Source of the DNA: JAJFJD01 sp965228425
GTDB taxonomy: Bacteria; Pseudomonadota; Alphaproteobacteria; UBA8366
Assembly (NCBI GenBank): GCA_965228425.1
Contig: OZ245815.1
Span: 2,356,001 to 2,420,000 of the forward strand
Direction of reading: 5' to 3'
Length of the DNA: 64,000 bases
The translations under genes and the position numbers were made by a program. Position 1 is the stretch's first letter. Each line of letters opens with the position of its first letter. Under the pieces are notes generated by a model that was given only the letters and a program-made list of their open reading frames with translations, did not search any database and had not been told where the DNA came from. This document shows, piece after piece, positions 53,161 to 61,960 of this stretch.

Positions 53161-54594
53161 CTATCCGGCACAGCAGGAAAGTTTCGACACATCCATTTCA
53201 AAGGTCTGGGCGGCCAGTTTCAACCCTTCAACTGTGGTGAGATACGGAAAGATCATCTCGCTGAGCTCCTGATAGGTTAGGCCCTGTTTGATTGCGAGCG
53301 CGGCAGTCTGGATGCTGTCAGCGCCTTCAGGGGCTAGGATATGCGCGCCAATTAGCTTGCTCGTTGCGCCATCCGCGACCAGCTTTATCAGGCCGCGCGT
53401 GTCACGGGCCGCGAGCGCACGCGGCACATTGTCCAGAGTCAGAATTGAGGTCTTCACTTCAATTTTTTGGGTCCTGGCGCCCGCTTCCGTAAGGCCAACG
53501 CTTGCCACTTGCGGATCGGTGAAGACTACAGCCGGCATCGCAAAATTGTTGTAGCGTTGCGCGTCGCCATTCATTGCATTAGAAGCAGCGATCTTCGCGC
53601 CGTACGCAGCCATATAGACGAACTGATCGCGCCCGGTCACATCGCCGGCTGCATAAATTCCCGCTTTTGTCGTGCGCATCCGGTCATCGACTTTGATGCC
53701 GCCATTCGGCAGCAATTCGACGCCAGCGTCTTCCAGACCTAATCCGTCCGTATTTGCCCTGCGTCCGGAGCTCAATAAAACCTGCCGCATTTCAAGTGTT
53801 TTGACCAAGCCGTCAATGGTCACCGTAAGCGCAACATCTTTTCCAAGCGAGCGGATGCTGTCATAACCGTCTACGCGTTGCACGGTAATGCCTTCGTCTT
53901 CGAAATAGCCCGCAAGGGCCTCGCTGATTTCGGGCTCTCCCTCGGGCAAGAGCCGGCTGCGGTAAAGAATCGTCACGCTGACGCCAGCGCGGGAAAACAT
54001 CTGCGCCAGCTCGCAGCCGATGTACCCTCCTCCGATCACCATCAAAGACTCGGGCAGGCTCTCTATCTCGAACGCCGATGTGCTGGTCAGATAGGGAACA
54101 TCCTCGATGCCCGGAATGGGTGGCACGTATTCGTGGGATCCCGTCGCGACGATGATTTTGCCGGCATCGATGGGTTTCCCGTCCACTATGACGCCGCCGT
54201 TCCCAAGACGAGCCTTGCCTTCCAGGTAGGCAACGCCGTTATAGGCTGGCAGCAAATCGATGTACTTGGCGTGCCGGAGCGATGCTACAAGCTCGTCCTT
54301 CTGGGCCCGCAGCGCGCCCCAGTCGGCAAGGCGCGCTTTCCCCGCAACACCTGCGAAGCGGGGCGCGTTATTGGCATGGTGGATTGCCTCGGCAGCGCGG
54401 ATCAGCCCCTTCGAGGGTACACAGCCCACATTGACGCAGGTGCCGCCGATCATGCCGTGTCCAATGAGGGCGACCTGCGCGCCTTGGTCGGCAGCGGCAA
54501 TCGCAGCTGAGAACCCGGCCGAACCCGCGCCGATGACGGCGAGGTCATAATGGCCATTCTGTTTTGGCGGCGGGCAGCAGGTCGTATTCATCAA
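53161..54594 (-). CDS. merA: Mercuric reductase
   Basis: 477 residues, pyridine nucleotide-disulfide oxidoreductase fold. FAD-binding 'VIGAGSAGFSAAIAA' is at 20-34, and the redox pair Cys53/Cys58 lies in 'GGTCVNVGCVPSK'. The NADPH site is 'MVIGGGYIGCELAQ', and the C-terminal Cys474-Cys475 ('KLSCCAG') hands Hg(II) to the active site. The N-terminal HMA domain of many MerA proteins is missing; only a CC pair at 6-7 precedes the fold. It reduces Hg(II) to Hg(0) in the cytoplasm. It overlaps the merF-like gene by 4 bases. Confidence 0.95.
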   Translation of the reverse strand: MMNTTCCPPPKQNGHYDLAVIGAGSAGFSAAIAAADQGAQVALIGHGMIGGTCVNVGCVPSKGLIRAAEAIHHANNAPRFAGVAGKARLADWGALRAQKDELVASLRHAKYIDLLPAYNGVAYLEGKARLGNGGVIVDGKPIDAGKIIVATGSHEYVPPIPGIEDVPYLTSTSAFEIESLPESLMVIGGGYIGCELAQMFSRAGVSVTILYRSRLLPEGEPEISEALAGYFEDEGITVQRVDGYDSIRSLGKDVALTVTIDGLVKTLEMRQVLLSSGRRANTDGLGLEDAGVELLPNGGIKVDDRMRTTKAGIYAAGDVTGRDQFVYMAAYGAKIAASNAMNGDAQRYNNFAMPAVVFTDPQVASVGLTEAGARTQKIEVKTSILTLDNVPRALAARDTRGLIKLVADGATSKLIGAHILAPEGADSIQTAALAIKQGLTYQELSEMIFPYLTTVEGLKLAAQTFEMDVSKLSCCAG

Positions 54595-54986
54595 ATTGTT
54601 TCCTTCGTATCAACTGGTTGGCCACTGTGCCGCCGTGCACAGGCGCGGAGATAGTAGGCGTAGGCGGCGACGATGACGGCGGCGGCGATGGAAATGCGTA
54701 GTGCGTATTTGAACTCGAGCCAGAAAAGAATTGCCGAGAGCGCAACGACGGCCACGACGATCGGGATCGTTGGCAACGGGCCCTGGCGATTGAAGCGCAG
54801 ATAGAGGGCGTAAGCGACCAACCCCATCGATGCGAACAACAACGGGAACAAGCCGTAATCAAGCCAACCTACAAACGCGGATAGCCCGGCGAATCCGAAG
54901 AGAATGACCAGGGCCGGCGTAAAGCAACAAATTGCCGCGAAGATCGTGCCACCGCTGCCCACGCCAAAAAGTTTTCGATGGTTCAC
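54591..54986 (-). CDS. MerF-like mercury transporter
   Basis: 131 residues. The first hydrophobic segment contains vicinal Cys20-Cys21 in 'FAAICCFTPALVILFG', the Hg(II)-accepting pair of MerF and MerT. 'GWLDYGLFPLLFASMGL' matches the MerF second span. Classical MerF is about 80 residues; here a further two hydrophobic segments and a 'YLRACARRH' tail extend it. It would move Hg(II) across the inner membrane to MerA. Overlaps both neighbours by 4 bases. Confidence 0.78.
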   Translation of the reverse strand: MNHRKLFGVGSGGTIFAAICCFTPALVILFGFAGLSAFVGWLDYGLFPLLFASMGLVAYALYLRFNRQGPLPTIPIVVAVVALSAILFWLEFKYALRISIAAAVIVAAYAYYLRACARRHSGQPVDTKETI

Positions 54987-55234
54987 CGCACGCTCCTATT
55001 CATCGATTTGCTGCCGGCAACCAATTGTTCGTTACCAGTCCGGGAACCGCGTCGCCGAAGCAGCGCGTAGCCGAGAATACCGGCGATCGACGCGAACGCG
55101 GTCGCGACGACCCAATCAAATCCAGCGAACCACGCGAAGGCGGAGGCCAGACCGGACGTACCGAGCAGGCAAAGTGCACAAAGCGGTGCAATCGCGGCGG
55201 CCGCAACGAGTCCGGCGACAGGTTTGTCGCTCAT
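54983..55234 (-). CDS. Small two-span membrane protein of the mer operon, unrecognised
   Basis: 83 residues from the ATG at 55234. Two hydrophobic segments (about 6-37 and 40-60) are followed by a basic tail. A CxxC (Cys19, Cys22, 'PLCALCLLG') sits inside the first span, where Hg(II) transporters have a cysteine pair. I cannot assign it to MerC, MerE or MerH. Its four-base overlaps with merP and the merF-like gene make it an integral part of the operon, so a transport or chaperone role for Hg(II) is likely. Confidence 0.65.
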   Translation of the reverse strand: MSDKPVAGLVAAAAIAPLCALCLLGTSGLASAFAWFAGFDWVVATAFASIAGILGYALLRRRGSRTGNEQLVAGSKSMNRSVR

Positions 55235-55605
55235 TTCGCTGCCTCCATGACGGTGGATGGAAATCCAACGCCTTTGGTGGCGGCGACCAACTTCGCGGTA
55301 CTGCACTGATTGGGGTCGAAGCTAACCACCGCGGATTTCTTGCGGAAGGACACCTCCACCTTGCGAACGCCATCAACGCCTTCAAGGGTCCGCTTGACGA
55401 TCACCGGACAGCTTGCGCAGTACATGTTGTCGACTTTGAGGGCCACGGTTTGTAGCCCGGTGGTTTCGTCACCTGTCGCCGACCCAGTTTTAGCGGTGTA
55501 GGAAATTTGCGGCGTTGCCGGCGGGGAGACATCGGATCCGGCAATTAGAGAATAACCGGCCCCAATTACCACGACCGCGACGACCAAACCCAAGATGACC
55601 TTCAT
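55231..55605 (-). CDS. merP: Periplasmic mercury-binding protein
   Basis: 124 residues from the ATG at 55605. The N-terminal hydrophobic stretch (1-22) is a signal peptide or anchor, followed by a linker of about 30 residues longer than in classical MerP. The HMA domain carries the metal-binding Cys63/Cys66 in 'DNMYCASCPVIV' and the 'GVDGVRKVEVSFRKKSAVVSFD' pattern (read in parts). It captures Hg(II) in the periplasm for MerT. Confidence 0.9.
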   Translation of the reverse strand: MKVILGLVVAVVVIGAGYSLIAGSDVSPPATPQISYTAKTGSATGDETTGLQTVALKVDNMYCASCPVIVKRTLEGVDGVRKVEVSFRKKSAVVSFDPNQCSTAKLVAATKGVGFPSTVMEAAK

Positions 55606-55622
55606 GGAATATCTCCCAGAGA

Positions 55623-56030
55623 TTAAGCTTCCAGCAGGAGCGGCGCGACGTACGGAAATAGAATTGCGGCCGCGACCAATACCGTTGAAGCCCAGAGTGC
55701 GACCTTTACGACCCGGCCGGATTCTGGGCTGGCGCAGTACGATCCAGGTTCGCAATCGACTGCCTTTGGCTTTCGGTAAACCAAGTAGAAGCCTGTACCG
55801 AGGAAACCCAATGTGATGACGACGAAGATCGGCTGGTACGGCGTAAGGGCCGTCAAGCCGCCAATCCAAGCTCCGGTGATGCCTAAGCCGAACAACACCA
55901 GCGGCAAGATGCAGCATGAAGATGCACCGATTGCGCCGAGCACGCTTCCCAGCGCCACGAGCTTCGGTCGCCTATCACCTTGAACTGGTGATCTTGCCTC
56001 GAGCCTTTGAATTTCTGTCATTCGCTTCAA
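55623..56030 (-). CDS. merT: Mercuric transport protein
   Basis: 135 residues with three membrane spans. Cys39-Cys40 ('GASSCCILPLVLFGLG') in the first span and the cytosolic pair Cys93/Cys99 are the MerT metal sites. First gene of the operon, divergent from merR. The start may be the ATG at 56030 or the one at 56021. Confidence 0.92.
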   Translation of the reverse strand: MKRMTEIQRLEARSPVQGDRRPKLVALGSVLGAIGASSCCILPLVLFGLGITGAWIGGLTALTPYQPIFVVITLGFLGTGFYLVYRKPKAVDCEPGSYCASPESGRVVKVALWASTVLVAAAILFPYVAPLLLEA

Positions 56031-56067
56031 ACCGCACTATGCCCTCGAATTGGTGCTAGACTGAGGT

Positions 56068-56088
56068 CTGTAGTAGCTACAGGATCAA
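56068..56088 (-). promoter_or_regulatory. MerR operator within the merT promoter
   Basis: On the minus strand TTGATC (56083-56088) is followed by the dyad CTGTAG-CTA-CTACAG (56068-56082) and then a weak -10 region about 19-20 bp from the -35. This over-long spacer with a central dyad is the MerR-type promoter that the regulator unwinds when Hg(II) binds. Confidence 0.75.
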
Positions 56089-56100
56089 GGCTTAATTCGG

Positions 56101-56535
56101 ATGGCGAAGATCACGAATACGCGAGAAGTGAGCTTCACGCGGGGCAGCCTCTCGAAGCGTACGGGCTGTAACATCGAGACGATTCGGTATTACGAGAATA
56201 TGGGCCTATTGCCGGACCCGCCCCGAACCCAAGGCGGCCATCGCGTGTATGGAGAGGACCACGTCAAACGGCTGACGTTCATCTGCCGAAGCCGCGAACT
56301 CGGGTTTAGATTGAACGATATTCGGAGCCTGTTGGGTCTCGTCGATGGCGGCGAATTTACCTGCGCAGAGGTACATGCCCTGACGCTTGACCACGTCAAG
56401 GATGTGAAACGAAAAATCTCGGACCTTCTCAGGATGAAACGGGTTCTGCTGCAAATGGCCGAGAGATGCGCGAACGATGAAATTCCCGAATGTCCGATCA
56501 TAGACGCGCTGTTTGAGGAACGATTGAATAGCTGA
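56101..56535 (+). CDS. merR: Mercury-responsive transcriptional regulator
   Basis: 144 residues. The winged-helix N-terminus reads 'LSKRTGCNIETIRYYENMGLL', and a dimerisation helix and metal loop follow. The three Hg(II) ligands are present as Cys88, Cys123 and Cys131. The first spacing (35) equals that of Tn501 MerR (82/117); the second is one residue shorter than 117/126. It is transcribed divergently from merT across a shared 70-bp control region. Confidence 0.93.
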   Translation: MAKITNTREVSFTRGSLSKRTGCNIETIRYYENMGLLPDPPRTQGGHRVYGEDHVKRLTFICRSRELGFRLNDIRSLLGLVDGGEFTCAEVHALTLDHVKDVKRKISDLLRMKRVLLQMAERCANDEIPECPIIDALFEERLNS

Positions 56536-56875
56536 AACCACAACGACGGAATGTCTGCTTCGGGGCATTTTCGGACTTACAACGCCACTGGCTCTTGCGT
56601 CCGCTTTCCGGGAACTAGCGGCCACTCCAAATCTCGATTGTTGGAGCCTGTTTTTGATTCGGTCTGGATGATTGGGTCAAGACAGCGCTCGGTCGTGTTT
56701 TTGATAGGCATGCGCTGCTGCAGGAAAGAGGGCCTGTCTAGTGACAGGCCTCGTTTATCTACTTAAAGTTATCATGTATTTCTAATCCCCCGTGTTACTA
56801 ATCACGGGGGATCAGGGTCAGTCCAGGTCGGATCCTCTCGCAATCTGTTTCATTGCATGACCAGCATGAGAATGT
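56536..56875. other. Junction between the mer locus and the STAND-like pair
   Basis: 340 bases with no credible gene. Two strong hairpins occur: GGCCTGTC/GACAGGCC (56731-56738 and 56743-56750, loop TAGT, then TCGTTTATCT), which may terminate merR, and a 10-bp stem ATCCCCCGTG/CACGGGGGAT (56785-56812) with no T run. Base composition falls toward the right, marking the switch from mer to low-GC DNA. Confidence 0.55.
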
Positions 56876-58081
56876 ATGTGTTCAAACATGGCACGACGTA
56901 AGAGGGCGCGAAAATCTAAGGTAAAACGAAGGCGCAAGCAGCCTTCAGCAAGAGCCATCGCAAAAGGTTACGACTTCGGTATTCCGCTCCGGACAATTCT
57001 TCTACCTGACCATTCTTTCGTGGATCATCTGGGAAATGCCAATGTGCTTGGTTGCGCATACGGATGGTCGACGAGCGCTACGGTAGGTGAGCTGTTTCCG
57101 TCAATCTCTCTTGTGGCTGAAAACGGAGATTCGCTTCGCAATGCTTTTGAGGAATTTAGTAGATGGGCAGAAGTTCTCGGCGGTGACGCTGTTCATATGA
57201 CGATCATGACTGAGAATGCCGGTGGATATCGAATTGGCCTGTCTCGGGACATTGATCGTTTTAATACCCAATGTAGGTTTTACGACGCAATGTCTGAGCC
57301 GTTGACCATGGTTCCAATGTGGGTAAAGCCCATTGATACCCGTAATTCGATGGTAGATGAATTTGGTGAATATTTGGAAAGGCTCGTTTCGCCATTTTTG
57401 CTTTGCGGTGCAACGGCACCACGACCATCGACTTCCGGTGATGTGCCCAATAAAGGCTCAATCGTGCCATTGAACGGTGCAGAAATATTGAAATTTGAGT
57501 GCGACTTCATCAGTGAAGATGATGACGAAAGTGGTGCGCAATCCGATGTGGTGCTGCGTATGCATCGTAAGCAATTAAGGGGTGATGAAGAAGCGTTGGG
57601 TGAGGTTGGGATGGCAGATGCCACTGACCTGGAACCAATGAGAATCTTTGAACGGCGCAGGAGAATCTTAGAACAGAACTTTCCCGTCACGCTTCATAGA
57701 CTGAAGACTTCTGAGATTGGGCAAGACATTACTCGAAATCTCTCTAACGAGGGATTTGAACTGTGGCAAATTGAGCAGGCGGTATGCAATTTGGTGACTA
57801 GCCAGAAAATTGCACCTGACACCATGCACTATGGAAATGTCTCTCGACGAAAACTGAAAGAAAAGATTCTTGAGGCTGTTCGTGAGCGATTTGAGTCTGC
57901 TGACGCGTCGGATGATCTAGCATGGATGACACAGGAAATTTTAGAAACCCAAATCGAATTTGACTCCGTTTCTCTCTTACAAGCGATTGGCGTTAAACCG
58001 CAAAAGTTACAAGTGAGTGAGCTGCAAGTCACTCTAGAGAATAATGGATTGTTAGGGGAGGGTGTCTTTGTCGATCCTTAA
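56876..58081 (+). CDS. Unrecognised protein, partner of the STAND-like gene
   Basis: 401 residues (397 if the ATG at 56888 is used). The first 30 residues are extremely basic (RRKRARKSKVKRRRKQ), suggesting nucleic-acid or membrane contact. A soluble alpha/beta-like middle follows with an acidic stretch near 215 (EDDDES), and then a helical C-terminus. No catalytic motif or known family is evident. It is AT-richer than the core genome and overlaps the 1183-aa gene by 20 bases, so the two are co-translated and probably act together. It may be a regulator, sensor or effector of that protein. Confidence 0.7.
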   Translation: MCSNMARRKRARKSKVKRRRKQPSARAIAKGYDFGIPLRTILLPDHSFVDHLGNANVLGCAYGWSTSATVGELFPSISLVAENGDSLRNAFEEFSRWAEVLGGDAVHMTIMTENAGGYRIGLSRDIDRFNTQCRFYDAMSEPLTMVPMWVKPIDTRNSMVDEFGEYLERLVSPFLLCGATAPRPSTSGDVPNKGSIVPLNGAEILKFECDFISEDDDESGAQSDVVLRMHRKQLRGDEEALGEVGMADATDLEPMRIFERRRRILEQNFPVTLHRLKTSEIGQDITRNLSNEGFELWQIEQAVCNLVTSQKIAPDTMHYGNVSRRKLKEKILEAVRERFESADASDDLAWMTQEILETQIEFDSVSLLQAIGVKPQKLQVSELQVTLENNGLLGEGVFVDP

Positions 58082-61000
58082 CATTCCGAGCGAACATATC
58101 GCCAAAAATAAGCTAAAGATTTTTGTTAGTTCACGTATTGAAGAGTGCAAAAGTGAGAGAGCTGCTGCAAAGAACGCAATCGAGTCATTGAACCAAGACC
58201 CGGTTCTCTTTGAGGCTATTGGGGCACGCCCATACCCTCCTCAGGATTTGTATCTAGCACATCTCCGGGAAGCTCATTTCATTATTTGCATTTATAGAGA
58301 CGGTTACGGTTGGGTCGATGAAAAGAGAGGTATGACCATTTCCGGCATTGAAGATGAATTTCGAAATGCCGTGGACTGGCAAATACCCACGTTCGTGTAT
58401 GTTTACCAAGATTCCTCCAAACGAGAACCCCGTTTGAGCGAACTCATTCAGATGGCGATGGATGGGGATTGTACAGTAGCTCAATATTCCAATGATAGAG
58501 AACTCTACGGGCTAATCAGAGACGACCTCGCTGCAATCGTGGCACAGTTGTCAGGCTTCGCGCTGCAAAGTGACTTATTGAGGCAAATGCCTGATGAGAT
58601 TATCGGAGCGGCGGTTGGGTCCGCGCCAATTTTTGAGAGGTCGGAGGTTTTTGACAAGATTGATGCGTTGGTCGCGGACGGACGCAATATTCTTGTCCAT
58701 GGCCCCCCAGGTATCGGTAAGACGGTTACACTTGCCGAATATGCGAAGCGCGTATCGGGTGATTTCATCTCCGCCTCGGCACTTTCACAAAAAGACCTCT
58801 TGGGTGTGGCAACCAATAAATTGTTGGGGCGGTCGAAAGATGATGCCATCCAGTTCGCCACATTGGATGGAGCTCGTACGAGTTTTAAATTGGCCTGGTC
58901 GGAAGTTGATAGAGCGATCCTCGTTGTTGATGACTATGCAGATTTGGATCTTCTATTCGAAATAATTCGTCAGGCTGGCGGGTCTACGAATCATAAAGTC
59001 CTGCTTGCCAGTACAAGAATCGCTTCAGCATATGATGAGTGTGCATCTCTCGTCGAAATAACGCCCCTATCCAGTGATAAAGCGCACCAGCTTCTTTCTA
59101 TGTTGCGTCCAGCAATAACCGACGCTGAATTCGAGCAGCTTTACAATGCGACAGGTGGGAATCCCTTGTTGTTAATGCAAAGCTTAAAGGCTCAAGGCGG
59201 CGTGCTTTTAGACCCTCTTAGAGAAACTCAAACCCAATATAAAAAGTTAACGCCGCGAGTTCGTGAAATCGTGACTTACTTAGCAGTATCTCCTGTTCCG
59301 TTGAATGTTGAGGATTTGATTAGTTTACGTGGTGACGAAGGGTATTCAGCAGAGAATCTATTCGAAGATATTAACAGTGCCGCTTCGCTCGTTCGTGAAG
59401 ATATCCGTGGCTACAAAATTTTTCATGAGAGTTTTCGAGATGACATTCTCAAATCGATGTGCACGGAGCCACAAAAATTCAGATATTTTTCAGAACGAGT
59501 TGCAAATTGTTTGGCTGCGAATGGCGACAACATCCACGCTTATTTTGTCCTAGAAAGTTGTGAAAGCGAATCTGCTCCAAAACTTCATGACTTGGCAATC
59601 CGAGATGCTTCGCGACTTGGTGATGTTTCAACCGCACGTCGATTGTTCAGTCGGTCTTTGGAAAAATCGATAGAGCTCAACGACAAGATATCAATAGTTG
59701 AGACGTCAATTGCCCTTGCTGAAACGACCCAGTCAGCCGGTGATCTAAAAGCGGAATCTGAGTATCTGAATGAGGCCCGCCGACTCGCGAATGAAATCGG
59801 CGACAAAGAACTGAGCTTGTTTGTAAAGGAGTATGAACTCTCTTCTCGTGCACATCGCAATCTGGACGAAAAGACAATAAGCGAAATTAATGAGCTGTGT
59901 GAGGCTTTCGCCAGTGCTGGGAGGTTTTGGAAATTAGGACGGATGTCTCTTTTTATGAGCTCAATTTGGATCGGTCTCCATGAATATATTCAGGCTGAGA
60001 AGGCGGCGTTAAAGGCTAAAGAATGCTTCGAAACATCCGGTGATGTTTATGGAGTTGGTTTGGCTAAGCGGAATCAGGCGTCGGCCTTGATGGGGATTCC
60101 AGAGAGGAAAGCAGAAGCAGAACGCCTCTTTTCTGAGGTCATGCAAGACAACGATCCTAACGATCGAAGAGCTAGAGCTTGGCTATGCAACAATATGGTT
60201 AGGCGTTTGCGTGAAGAAGGGCGTCCTGACGAGGCTCTGGAGGCGGCTCGTGAAGCTGTCGAAATTGGCAAAGAACTTGGGGATATGTATCTCGTTGCAA
60301 TAAACCAAATTGGAATTGCCAACGCTTTGAGAGATATGTCCAAATTGAAAGAGGCTCTCGAAGCGTATGACGCCGCTGGCATTGCCGCTCAGAAATGTGG
60401 TCGCCGCGAGATTGAGGCACAAGCGTCACGATTATCATCCGGCGTATTTGATGATTTAGCAGATATTTCTGACGAGGTTGATCGTCAGGACTGGGCGAAA
60501 AAATCTGTTGCCTATGCCAAGCACGCCGTAGCGCTTATGGAACCAACTGCTGCTCATGGTCAGAAAGGCAGAATGTACAAACAGCTTGGCGACTCTTTGC
60601 AGTCTGTCGTTGATACCATAGGCGCGATAGAGGCCTATTTTGATGCTGCATGTCTGCTTCGTACTTTTGGTGATCCGGATGAGTTCGAAAGTAGCTTGAT
60701 GACGGGTGCTCACATCGCAATTGGTGAGGAAAAATTTGAGCAATATCTGATTGGAATGAGACAAGCATTCGGAATTCAATCCAGTGCGGAGAAAGACAAT
60801 CTGGCAGAGGATTTCTTTGAACTTCTGCTCGCAATGTTGCCGGAGCTGGAAGAGTTTGTTGCAATTCCAATTCTTGGATTGCACTGCGGCACCTTACTTA
60901 AGAAATCCCCAGATTTTGCTGCTTCCCACCTCATATGCAAGACACTCGAAACGGCGGTGCGTGATTCTGCCAATCGTGACAAGCCATGGCGGCTGTTATT

Positions 61001-61613
61001 CTTAGCGTTGGTATTGTGTGCGTCGTGTCCAGCGAACCAAATTGGTGTATTTGAGCTGGCAGAAGTGTCCGAACTCGTTTCAAAGAATACAGATGGACTG
61101 GTCTACAAGCCCGCCGATGATGGCGCAGCTTTCTGGGTAATCACACTTGATATTGGTTGTTCGGTTATCTTTTCGATACAGCAAATCGATAATCGACCTG
61201 ATACTAATCTTGCGGCCATGTTTATCGCCCTGTTTTTGAAGGGATTCGAACGCCAGATACGTGAAAATATCTTGTCCGGGATGGTGCCCTCCCGTCGTGA
61301 GATGTCGATATCGATTGGTAGTTACGAAGAAATGCCAGACGATTTGCAGAAATTTGTAGCGCCACATTTAACTGATGACATCTGCGCGGTAACCCGACCC
61401 ACAGATATTGGCGACAGTCAGGTGCCAATTTTTGTTTGTTGCCGCGGCGACATCGGAGATGATTGGGGAGTCGGTTCTGGAAAGGGCGGGTCCCTGCAGG
61501 TTTTATTCGGTTACACGATCGCCGAAGTAATTTTCGCGATGCTACATGGCGAGGTAGAGATGGAAACACTTCGACCAAAAATCGTATCAGTGATACGAGA
61601 AACGATATCCTGA
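58062..61613 (+). CDS. DUF4062-NTPase-TPR protein (STAND-like), putative defence protein
   Basis: 1183 residues. Residues ~18-115 match DUF4062 ('LKIFVSSRIEECKSERAAA', 'HFIICIYRDGYGWVD', 'GIEDEFRNA'), a TIR-like fold found at the front of STAND ATPases. The NTPase has Walker A GPPGIGKT at 214-221 and Walker B 'AILVVDDYADLD' (Asp290-291), then a winged-helix-like region near 390-480. TPR-like helical repeats run from about 520 to 900. The last ~280 residues are unassigned. The order effector-switch-repeat sensor is that of Avs/NLR-like immunity proteins. The start is GTG 58062 or, better spaced from AGGGGAG (58054-58060), TTG 58068. Confidence 0.82.
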   Translation: MSLSILNIPSEHIAKNKLKIFVSSRIEECKSERAAAKNAIESLNQDPVLFEAIGARPYPPQDLYLAHLREAHFIICIYRDGYGWVDEKRGMTISGIEDEFRNAVDWQIPTFVYVYQDSSKREPRLSELIQMAMDGDCTVAQYSNDRELYGLIRDDLAAIVAQLSGFALQSDLLRQMPDEIIGAAVGSAPIFERSEVFDKIDALVADGRNILVHGPPGIGKTVTLAEYAKRVSGDFISASALSQKDLLGVATNKLLGRSKDDAIQFATLDGARTSFKLAWSEVDRAILVVDDYADLDLLFEIIRQAGGSTNHKVLLASTRIASAYDECASLVEITPLSSDKAHQLLSMLRPAITDAEFEQLYNATGGNPLLLMQSLKAQGGVLLDPLRETQTQYKKLTPRVREIVTYLAVSPVPLNVEDLISLRGDEGYSAENLFEDINSAASLVREDIRGYKIFHESFRDDILKSMCTEPQKFRYFSERVANCLAANGDNIHAYFVLESCESESAPKLHDLAIRDASRLGDVSTARRLFSRSLEKSIELNDKISIVETSIALAETTQSAGDLKAESEYLNEARRLANEIGDKELSLFVKEYELSSRAHRNLDEKTISEINELCEAFASAGRFWKLGRMSLFMSSIWIGLHEYIQAEKAALKAKECFETSGDVYGVGLAKRNQASALMGIPERKAEAERLFSEVMQDNDPNDRRARAWLCNNMVRRLREEGRPDEALEAAREAVEIGKELGDMYLVAINQIGIANALRDMSKLKEALEAYDAAGIAAQKCGRREIEAQASRLSSGVFDDLADISDEVDRQDWAKKSVAYAKHAVALMEPTAAHGQKGRMYKQLGDSLQSVVDTIGAIEAYFDAACLLRTFGDPDEFESSLMTGAHIAIGEEKFEQYLIGMRQAFGIQSSAEKDNLAEDFFELLLAMLPELEEFVAIPILGLHCGTLLKKSPDFAASHLICKTLETAVRDSANRDKPWRLLFLALVLCASCPANQIGVFELAEVSELVSKNTDGLVYKPADDGAAFWVITLDIGCSVIFSIQQIDNRPDTNLAAMFIALFLKGFERQIRENILSGMVPSRREMSISIGSYEEMPDDLQKFVAPHLTDDICAVTRPTDIGDSQVPIFVCCRGDIGDDWGVGSGKGGSLQVLFGYTIAEVIFAMLHGEVEMETLRPKIVSVIRETIS

Positions 61614-61888
61614 ACACTAAAAAACAGCGTTTGCTTATCAGGCCCTCAGTCCCTGTTGATTTTAAGAGCTGTGGGCAATCAAAGATGGTTTCTCAGCACT
61701 GAATGTATCTGCTATGGGCAGTGCAACGACTATCAACCAGTGCCCAGCTTCGTCTCGCTCGGCCCACCATGATTTGAAAAGGTTGTATCTATTCAGGGAT
61801 TTGGTCACAGCGCTCTCAGTAAAGAATGCGAGCAAACCAGCTTCCATTTGAACTTACGCAGTTGCAGATTTTTGGTCGGAGTTTCAGT

Positions 61889-61934
61889 CTCATAACCTGA
61901 AGGTCGTAGGTTCAAATCCTACCCCCGCAACCAA
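61889..61934 (+). repeat. attR-like site: second copy of the tRNA-fMet 3' end
   Basis: Identical to 52900-52945. The 5' half of a tRNA is absent upstream, so this copy is not a functional tRNA gene. Confidence 0.88.
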
Positions 61935-61960
61935 ATATCACTAAGACACAACGACTTACA

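Noticed and set aside
56551..56766. 71-codon frame starting MSASGHFRTY between merR and the STAND-like pair
   Set aside because: Such peptides are common spurious calls from non-coding DNA; it has no ribosome site or domain and spans a strong hairpin.
61662..61847. 61-codon minus-strand frame at the right end of the island
   Set aside because: It is short, shows no family resemblance or integrase motif and has no supporting context. It might be a fragment but cannot be named.
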